This document shows positions 58,761 through 64,000 of a stretch of 64,000 bases of DNA, piece by piece. The translations under genes and the position numbers were made by a program. The notes beneath the pieces are model-generated. The model was not told the DNA's origin. It did not search any database and was given only the letters and a program-made list of their open reading frames with translations. The DNA is from an uncultured Bryobacterales bacterium (lineage in GTDB: Bacteria > Acidobacteriota > Terriglobia > Bryobacterales > UBA6623). Position 1 is the first letter of the stretch, and each line of letters starts with the position of its first letter. Where the stretch lies: assembly GCA_951813065.1 (NCBI GenBank), contig CATOTH010000002.1, forward strand, positions 930,001-994,000. Reading direction: 5' to 3'.

Positions 58761-59930
58761 TCAGACCACGGAAAGCGTTTCGGAGTCCCAGCCGACCTTG
58801 CGGCCTTCGCGGATGGAGATATTGGCGAGCTGGACGATCAGCGCTGCCTGGAAACCCTTGTCCATCGTCGCCCTCGGGGTCTCGCGAGTTCGGACGCAAT
58901 GGAGGAAATTCATCACATGGTCGATCGTAGCCTGCGCGAATCCTCCGGGCTGCTCCTTGGCGAAGGCAGCCGTCTCGGGTGAGGTGCTCGGGTAGATCCG
59001 CAGGAACTCGCGCCCGATGTCCATGCGTGCCTGAGAACCGTCGTAGGCATTGAGCTGGTCAGCACGCGAAGCGTAACGCATCGCGTTGTAGTTGATGGTG
59101 AAGACCGCCATGAATCCGTCCGGGTATTCCGCCGCCACGACGACTGATTCGGGCTGGTCCATGCCCTCGACATGCGGCTTGAGGGCGGTTGCGTTCACCG
59201 AGACGGGATAGCCCGCATCCATGATCAAGTGGATCGAATCGAAGATGTGGCAACCCTGGTCCTGGGCGATGCCGCCCGAGTAGGCGGCCAAGCTGCGCCA
59301 GTTGAAGAAGACCAGCGGGTCCTCGGGCACGCTCGGCGCGGGGCCGACCCAGGCGGGCCAGTCGATCGGGCCTCGGAACGGGTCCCGGCGCGGCTCGGTA
59401 CGCGAGTTGAGCCAGTAGGTCCTGACCATCCGCACCCGGCCCAGGTCGCCGGCGCGACGCGTGTCGCGAGCCTCGAGATAGAGATTGTAGCTGCGGCGCT
59501 GCATGCCGACTTGGACAATTCGATCCGACCGCCGCTGCGCCTCGACCAGTTCCTTGCCTTCTTCCGGGGTGTGGCAGAGCGGCTTCTCGACATAGATGTC
59601 CTTGCCCGCCGCCATCGCGTCCAGCGTCATTCGGTGGTGCCAATGCTCAGGAGTCGCGATCAGAACGGCGTCCACATCCTTGTCGTCGAGAACCTTGCGG
59701 TAGTCGCGATAGGCCCGCGTGCCGGGACCCGCTGCCGAGAGGCCCTCTTCGAGATTGGGCTCGTAGATGTCGCACACGCCGTGCACCTGGAGGTTCGGAT
59801 CACGCTTGAACTCCGACATCACGCGGCGCCCGCGTCCTCCCGAACCGATCAGGGCGAGCCGCACACTCTCGTTCGGCGACTGGGCCAAAGCCGCTCCCGC
59901 CGTTGACAGAAAAAAGATTCGCCGGTCCAT
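58761..59930 (-). CDS. Exported Gfo/Idh/MocA family oxidoreductase
   Basis: This 389-residue NAD(P)-dependent oxidoreductase has a Tat-like signal (MDRRIFFLSTAGAALAQS), Rossmann motif LALIGSGGRGRR, PEHWHHRMTLDA and the signature EKPLCHTPEEG with catalytic Lys. The C-terminal alpha/beta domain includes GGIAQDQGCHIFDSIHLIM, whose Asp/His pair is typical of sugar oxidoreductases. Exported members in Acidobacteria and Planctomycetes act on sugars or glycosides, often beside DUF1080 proteins; the substrate here is unknown. The start at 59930 is set by the signal; longer frames from 60104 are unrelated. Confidence 0.9.
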   Translation of the reverse strand: MDRRIFFLSTAGAALAQSPNESVRLALIGSGGRGRRVMSEFKRDPNLQVHGVCDIYEPNLEEGLSAAGPGTRAYRDYRKVLDDKDVDAVLIATPEHWHHRMTLDAMAAGKDIYVEKPLCHTPEEGKELVEAQRRSDRIVQVGMQRRSYNLYLEARDTRRAGDLGRVRMVRTYWLNSRTEPRRDPFRGPIDWPAWVGPAPSVPEDPLVFFNWRSLAAYSGGIAQDQGCHIFDSIHLIMDAGYPVSVNATALKPHVEGMDQPESVVVAAEYPDGFMAVFTINYNAMRYASRADQLNAYDGSQARMDIGREFLRIYPSTSPETAAFAKEQPGGFAQATIDHVMNFLHCVRTRETPRATMDKGFQAALIVQLANISIREGRKVGWDSETLSVV

Positions 59931-60055
59931 CGCACCGAAGATTCTCGCACATCGGTTTGCCGGTTCTTGCCGTCGGGTCCCCCGACTTGGTCGAGACGTC
60001 GGCGTGAGAGCCGATCCCGAGTCGTGAAGCCACTTGATTGGCTCACAATGGAAGC

Positions 60056-60937
60056 ATGTCTTCCGAAAGCGGCTCTTCCGACGCCTTCGCGTCGCGGAAG
60101 GCAACGCTCATCGCGACGGCGCTGGCCATCGCGTGCGTGGCGATTCCGTTCTGGTTCTGGATCGACACGTGGTTCGGCAAGTCCTTGACCGACGCGCAGA
60201 TCGAAGAGTACCTGACGGATGCCGAGCGGCCCCGCCGGGCGCAGCATGCCCTGGCGCAGATCTCCGAGCGCATCGCGGCCGGTGACGAATCCGTCAAGGT
60301 CTGGTACCCCAGGGTGCTCGAGCTCTCCCGGCACGAGCTGCCCGAACTGCGTCTCACCGTCGCGTGGCTCATGGGCGACGATCCGTCCAGCGAGGAGTTC
60401 CACCAGACGCTGAGAATCATGGTCGGAGACCCGCACCCGATGGTGCGTCGCAACGCCGCTTTGGCCCTGGCGAATTTCGGCGATCCCGGCGGGCGGGCCG
60501 AGATGCGCGGCATGCTCCAGCGTCACCGTCTGGAGAGCACGCACGCCGGCACGGTCATGAACCGGCTGGAACCGGGAGACAGCTTCGATGCTGGCGCGCT
60601 CCTGGTGAGGATTCAGCCAGACGGCGGGGGCGAGCCCCTGGACGTTCGCGCGGAACTCCCCGGAATCCTAGACCGCCAGCTGCATGCTGACGGAGACCGA
60701 ATCGGTGCCGGCGAGGCCGTCACGGTCGTGCGGCCGGAATCGACACATGTGCTGCAAGCCCTGCTGGGTCTGTACCTTGTCGGGACGCGCGATGACATCG
60801 AGCTGATCCAACCGTACCAGCGGCCGCGCGACGGATTGTCGGCGCAGGTTGCGCAGCAGGCGGTCCTCACTCTGGAGCGGATCCGCAGCCGCGCCGCCGA
60901 TCAGGCGTCCAAGCCGTTGACGGACGGCTCGATCTGA
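60056..60937 (+). CDS. Membrane-anchored HEAT-repeat protein with lipoyl-like segment
   Basis: This 293-residue protein has an N-terminal anchor (LIATALAIACVAIPFWFWI), then HEAT-type helical repeats (SRHELPELRLTVAWLMGDD, GDPHPMVRRNAALALANFGD). A beta-rich segment follows whose wording (LEPGDSFDAGALLVRIQP and GDRIGAGEAVTVVRP) resembles a barrel-sandwich/lipoyl-like fold split in two halves. It closes with a helical tail (QVAQQAVLTLERIRSRAADQ). A periplasmic scaffold is the best guess. The ATG at 60056 follows GGAAGC. It runs 37 bp into the antisense end of lpxC. Confidence 0.7.
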   Translation: MSSESGSSDAFASRKATLIATALAIACVAIPFWFWIDTWFGKSLTDAQIEEYLTDAERPRRAQHALAQISERIAAGDESVKVWYPRVLELSRHELPELRLTVAWLMGDDPSSEEFHQTLRIMVGDPHPMVRRNAALALANFGDPGGRAEMRGMLQRHRLESTHAGTVMNRLEPGDSFDAGALLVRIQPDGGGEPLDVRAELPGILDRQLHADGDRIGAGEAVTVVRPESTHVLQALLGLYLVGTRDDIELIQPYQRPRDGLSAQVAQQAVLTLERIRSRAADQASKPLTDGSI

Positions 60938-61836
60938 TCCAGGGTGACGATCTCGTAGTTGTCGGGGTCCTGCACGATGCGGCGCACGAGCGCCACGTGC
61001 ATCGCATGCCCTCCGCATGTCGCGACGACTCTTCCAATCAGCGGATGCCCCACGAGTGAGAGGTCGCCGATCAGGTCCAGGCACTTGTGCCGGCACGGCT
61101 CGTCCGCGAACCGCAGACCGCCGTCGTTGAGCAGCGCCCCGCTGTCGGCGAAGCAAACTGCGTTCTCCAGCGAGCCTCCCCGGATCAGGCCTGCGTCGCG
61201 CATTGCGGCCAGTTCGCTCTCGAACCCGAACGTGCGGGCCGGCGCGACTCCCGAGAGGTACGCCTCCGGGGTCACCGCCATCGCGAGCCGCTGGTCGCCG
61301 ACCATCGGATGGGGGAAGAACGTTTCGCACTGGACCGAGAAGCCCTCGGCAGGCTCGATGGACACGCACTTGCCGCTGTCGGCCACTTCGACACGCTTCC
61401 GGATGCGCATGTAGCGCCGCTTGCGCCGCTGCCGTTTGAAACCCGCTTGGCTCAGCATGTCCGCGAATGCGCGGGAGCTGCCGTCCTTGATCGGCACTTC
61501 GAGGTTGTCGATCTCGATCCGCACGTTGTCGATCCCCAGGGCGTAGAGGGCACTGAGCAGGTGCTCGGTCGTGGACAGGAACACGCCCTGGTACAACAAC
61601 CGCGTGGCGAACTCAAGCTTGGCGACATGGCGCCAGCTGGCGGGAATCTCGAAATCGTCCAGATCCGTTCGAACGAAGACCAGTCCGGTCCCGGCCTTGG
61701 CGGGCATCAGCCGCACGGAGGCGTCAACGCCGTAGTGCAGTCCGATGCCGCTGGTGGACACCGGGTTCCGAATCGTGTGCTCGAACAGGGACTGGCAATT
61801 CTCGGTGGGCCAAGGCACCTGCTGAACCGCCGCCAT
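60901..61836 (-). CDS. lpxC: UDP-3-O-acyl-N-acetylglucosamine deacetylase LpxC
   Basis: This 311-residue cytosolic zinc amidase carries out the committed step of lipid A synthesis, which indicates an LPS-bearing outer membrane. Zinc ligands are His92 (STTEHLLSALYALGIDN), His250 and Asp254 (CRHKCLDLIGDL); the catalytic His277 is in CGGHAMH, with the same spacings as in E. coli LpxC. A basic insert KRQRRKRR lies near 134-141. The start at 61836 lacks a Shine-Dalgarno but has an extended -10 (TGTTATCAA) 6 nt upstream. Its 3' end overlaps the HEAT gene by 37 bp. Confidence 0.95.
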   Translation of the reverse strand: MAAVQQVPWPTENCQSLFEHTIRNPVSTSGIGLHYGVDASVRLMPAKAGTGLVFVRTDLDDFEIPASWRHVAKLEFATRLLYQGVFLSTTEHLLSALYALGIDNVRIEIDNLEVPIKDGSSRAFADMLSQAGFKRQRRKRRYMRIRKRVEVADSGKCVSIEPAEGFSVQCETFFPHPMVGDQRLAMAVTPEAYLSGVAPARTFGFESELAAMRDAGLIRGGSLENAVCFADSGALLNDGGLRFADEPCRHKCLDLIGDLSLVGHPLIGRVVATCGGHAMHVALVRRIVQDPDNYEIVTLDQIEPSVNGLDA

Positions 61837-61842
61837 GGACTC

Positions 61843-61848
61843 TTGATA
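61843..61848 (-). promoter_or_regulatory. Candidate extended -10 box for lpxC
   Basis: Minus-strand TATCAA is preceded by TGT (extended -10) and, 17 nt further up, by TTGCGC as a weak -35. The ATG at 61836 follows 6 nt later. Confidence 0.45.
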
Positions 61849-61900
61849 ACAGATTCCCGCGAGGCGCGCAAGTTATTGCAATTTCAGGACTTTAATACAC

Positions 61901-61925
61901 AGTGGTGTGTCACTTTCACACCACT
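61901..61925. terminator. 9-bp perfect hairpin between glcE and lpxC
   Basis: AGTGGTGTG (61901-61909) and CACACCACT (61917-61925) pair perfectly around a 7-nt loop, 7 bp beyond the glcE stop. It could end glcE transcription (no T-run on the minus strand) or act as an operator upstream of lpxC. Confidence 0.45.
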
Positions 61926-61931
61926 CCTTGC

Positions 61932-63104
61932 CTAGATCACGCCGTACAGCCGCCCGCGGTTGAGGAGTTGCAGCGGATCGAAATCGGCTTTCACGCGCTG
62001 CATCACCGCGAGTTCGTTGCCTGAAGCGTCCCAGGCAACGACCCCGGCCCTGGCTGCATCCGATGCGGCTTCCAGGGTTGCGTGTATCCCCTCGCTTCGC
62101 AGCCTGCCGATCGCGAGCCGGGCGGATTGGGCGTCCGGCGCCAGCAGGTGGCCGGTTGCATTGCCCGCCCGCAAGACAGCGCCGCAGCCGGCGTCGCCCG
62201 CCGCGGCAAGCAGTGTGCCCAGGCGTGTTGCGACGGTGGAGACCCGGACGGAGGCTCCTTCGGGATTCGCCTCGAGCCACCGCGGAACGCATTCCCGCAC
62301 GGCCTCCCATGCTTCCGCCCCGACTGCATCGGCGTCGGAGCCTGCCCTGGCCGCCAAGCTCTCGAGTCCGCTTCCGTAACGGCTGGCAGCCGCGGAGCTG
62401 CCGGAGGCCTCGACCAGGAGCGTATGGGAGTCGCCCAGTCCAGCGGCGCTGGCGGCGGCCGGATTCAGCCAGTCGATCGCAACGGGCTGCAAGACGCTCT
62501 CCAGAATCGCTTTTCGCAAGTCGAGCAGAGCATCGACCGACGGTGCCTGGAAGCGTCGCGTTACCGAGGTTTCCGGCATGGGGAAAACCTTGAAGTTCGC
62601 CGACGCGATGACCGCCAGGGTCCCGAAGGACCCGATCATGAGCTTGCCCATGTCGAGGCCGGTGACGTTTTTCACCACCATACCGCCCGAACTGACGAGC
62701 TTGCCGTCCATCGTTGCGAAGCGCATTCCGATGGCCATGTCGCGGGCCGTGCCGTAGCGTCTTCGTCGCGGACCGCTCGAATTCGCGGCCAGGATGCCGC
62801 CCACTGTCGCGTTGGATGCGAAGGGGGGATCGAGCGGCAGGATCTGGTTGTTGTCCGCGAGGATGCGGCGGAGTTCCGTGAAGCGCATGCCCGCTTCCAC
62901 GCTGACGGTCAGGTCGGCAGGCTCGTACGCCAGGAGGCGGTCGAGACGGCTTGTCGTCAGGCGGTACCGGGCCGCTGCGACGGGACCTCCGACCAGGCGT
63001 TTCGAGAACGAGCCGCCGGTTTCGACGCTCGCCTGCTCGTCACCGCAAAGGCGCAAGGCGGCCTGCAGCTCCTCGACGGTCGTGGGCGCAAGCGGTTTGG
63101 GCAT
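61932..63104 (-). CDS. glcE: Glycolate oxidase FAD-binding subunit GlcE
   Basis: This 390-residue PCMH-type FAD protein is the smaller flavoprotein of the glycolate oxidase complex (GlcDEF), oxidising glycolate to glyoxylate. FAD-binding blocks are SVETGGSFSKRL, FASNATVGGILAANSSGPRR, YGTARDMAIG and KNVTGLDMGKLMIGSFGTLAVI; the end KADFDPLQLLNRGRLYGV is the usual FAD-oxidase C-terminus. It is shorter than GlcD, as expected for GlcE. Partner genes glcD and glcF are not in view and could lie beyond this region. Product glyoxylate links to gyaR and glycerate kinase at 5-7.7 kb. Confidence 0.88.
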   Translation of the reverse strand: MPKPLAPTTVEELQAALRLCGDEQASVETGGSFSKRLVGGPVAAARYRLTTSRLDRLLAYEPADLTVSVEAGMRFTELRRILADNNQILPLDPPFASNATVGGILAANSSGPRRRRYGTARDMAIGMRFATMDGKLVSSGGMVVKNVTGLDMGKLMIGSFGTLAVIASANFKVFPMPETSVTRRFQAPSVDALLDLRKAILESVLQPVAIDWLNPAAASAAGLGDSHTLLVEASGSSAAASRYGSGLESLAARAGSDADAVGAEAWEAVRECVPRWLEANPEGASVRVSTVATRLGTLLAAAGDAGCGAVLRAGNATGHLLAPDAQSARLAIGRLRSEGIHATLEAASDAARAGVVAWDASGNELAVMQRVKADFDPLQLLNRGRLYGVI

Positions 63105-63197
63105 TTGAAGTGCTAGTGCGGTGCGGTGGAAGCGAACCCAGACCGCCCTGGGGCGGACCGGCCCTCCGCGCTGCCGAATTGAGGACAGCCGGCCAGG

Positions 63198-64000
63198 TCA
63201 CATCAACTGTTCAAAGATCGCGAAGTCTCCGGGGTTCCACGCCTGAGCGATCACGTACAGCTTGCCGTTCGCCTTGTGCAGGACGGCGTTGTGCACGTGC
63301 TGGAATTTGTCAAGTCCGAGTTCGGCCTTCGGCATGATCGTCGAAACCAGTTTGTCGTTCTCAAGGATGAAGATCGGAGCGCCTGCCGCGCGGTCCGCAC
63401 CGTGCAGCGCACCGACCACGCCCAAATTATCGAGGTAGTCGACATCGCAAGGGTAGGAGCCCAGCGGCAGCTTCAGCGTGGAAATGTATTGGCCATGACG
63501 GGTGAATCGGTCGATCTCGGCGTTCGGGCGGTCCGCGACGTCTACGCGCTGGGTACCGGCCGGAACCGTGATGCCATGGCCAGTGCCGAACTGGCCCGGC
63601 CCGCTACCCTTGCCGCCGAAGGCCAGGTCGTACCAAGCCATCTGGAGCGGGTTCGTGGCAGTGATCTTCGCGGTCAGGACGTAGTCCAGCGCCGAATACC
63701 CCGTCGCCACGTACAACAGGCTGCCGAGTTGGTCGACATCAGTCGGGACGAAATTGCCGCGGCCGTAGAAGTACCTGGTGGCGGTCGGAAATCCCAGGTC
63801 CTTGGTTCCGTCCGGTGCGCCGAGGGTGTGCTCGAGGTTGCCCTGGAGGTCGGTCGTGTAGACCGACGCCGATCCATTGCCGGGGAACGAGAGATGTGCC
63901 CCGCCATCCGCGTCGTACCAGATCGTCGCGTTGTGCATGTTGTGCGGCTTCATCGCGCTATCTGTCGACAGCATCTGTGTGTCTCCCAGATCCGCAGCGA
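63198..64000 (-). CDS. Beta-propeller (NHL-like) protein, partial (5' end outside window)
   Basis: The minus-strand frame is open from the right edge (AADLGDTQMLSTDSAMKPHN and on) to a stop at 63198, so the start lies beyond the window. The visible 266 residues carry propeller-like units (NLEHTLGAPDGTKDLGFPT, FGGKGSGPGQFGTGHGITVP, FTRHGQYISTLKLPLGSYP), with the GPGQF wording typical of NHL repeats. The function is unknown; a secreted or periplasmic location is likely but not shown. It lies 93 bp upstream of glcE on the same strand. Confidence 0.7.
   Translation of the reverse strand, partial: AADLGDTQMLSTDSAMKPHNMHNATIWYDADGGAHLSFPGNGSASVYTTDLQGNLEHTLGAPDGTKDLGFPTATRYFYGRGNFVPTDVDQLGSLLYVATGYSALDYVLTAKITATNPLQMAWYDLAFGGKGSGPGQFGTGHGITVPAGTQRVDVADRPNAEIDRFTRHGQYISTLKLPLGSYPCDVDYLDNLGVVGALHGADRAAGAPIFILENDKLVSTIMPKAELGLDKFQHVHNAVLHKANGKLYVIAQAWNPGDFAIFEQLM

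Noticed and set aside
1-64000. CRISPR arrays, insertion sequences, prophage, rRNA
   Set aside because: No regularly spaced repeats, transposase motifs, terminal repeats or rRNA text seen on reading both strands.

Overview
The window is high-GC DNA (apart from one AT-rich patch near 3.9 kb) with about 43 protein genes, one SRP RNA gene, and no rRNA, tRNA, CRISPR array or recognisable transposase. Several traits point to an Acidobacteriota chromosome, most likely a Bryobacterales/Solibacter relative. There are three outer-membrane TonB-type receptors, two of them of the large Oar-like kind with an N-terminal carboxypeptidase-regulatory domain. One secreted protein (23197-24834) ends in what looks like the Solibacter C-terminal domain (TIGR03437). 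LpxC shows a Gram-negative envelope. Sulfatases, DUF1080, DUF3604, PQQ and Gfo/Idh proteins suggest a heterotroph that degrades sulfated or otherwise complex glycans. The taxon is an inference from family content.

Layout. 0-9 kb: partial Oar-like receptor, purB, a small coiled-coil membrane protein in an AT-rich patch, a beta-hydroxyacid dehydrogenase, a glyoxylate/hydroxypyruvate reductase overlapping a glycerate kinase, and sulfatase 1. 9-21 kb: DUF3604 propeller/PHP protein, cupin, fused pabA-pabB, fused aroD-aroE with trpE (an aromatic and folate block), a 10-TM FtsX-type permease and a TPR protein. 21-31 kb: ribulokinase, Solibacter-type secreted protein, a SelA-like PLP enzyme with a DUF1080 protein, a TonB receptor with repeats upstream, a truncated globin, and a TesA-like lipoprotein divergent from a YbbA-like ATPase. 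31.7-34.6 kb: the classical ffs-dnaX-ybaB-recR block. 34.6-45 kb: haloalkane dehalogenase-like hydrolase, PQQ dehydrogenase, Oar-like receptor, sulfatase 2 and a nuclease-helicase fusion. 45-55.4 kb, all on the minus strand: YeiH-type exporter, acetate-type symporter with DUF485, the four-gene ATP-grasp/alpha-E/Anbu/transglutaminase operon, and an osmoprotectant ABC transporter. 55.5-64 kb: two sodium symporters, exported Gfo/Idh protein, HEAT protein, lpxC, glcE and a partial propeller protein.

How the genes work together. GlcE (glycolate oxidation), the reductases and glycerate kinase outline a glycolate/glyoxylate/glycerate route. Two sulfatases plus a predicted sulfate exporter fit sulfate-ester use. 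PabAB, AroDE and TrpE share chorismate. The least understood module is the CP-ATP-grasp/alpha-E/Anbu/transglutaminase operon (48525-52646), followed by the solitary PD-(D/E)XK-helicase protein at 43253-45142. A recurrent feature is a TAnnnT box 6-11 nt upstream of start codons that lack a Shine-Dalgarno sequence, which suggests frequent leaderless transcription.
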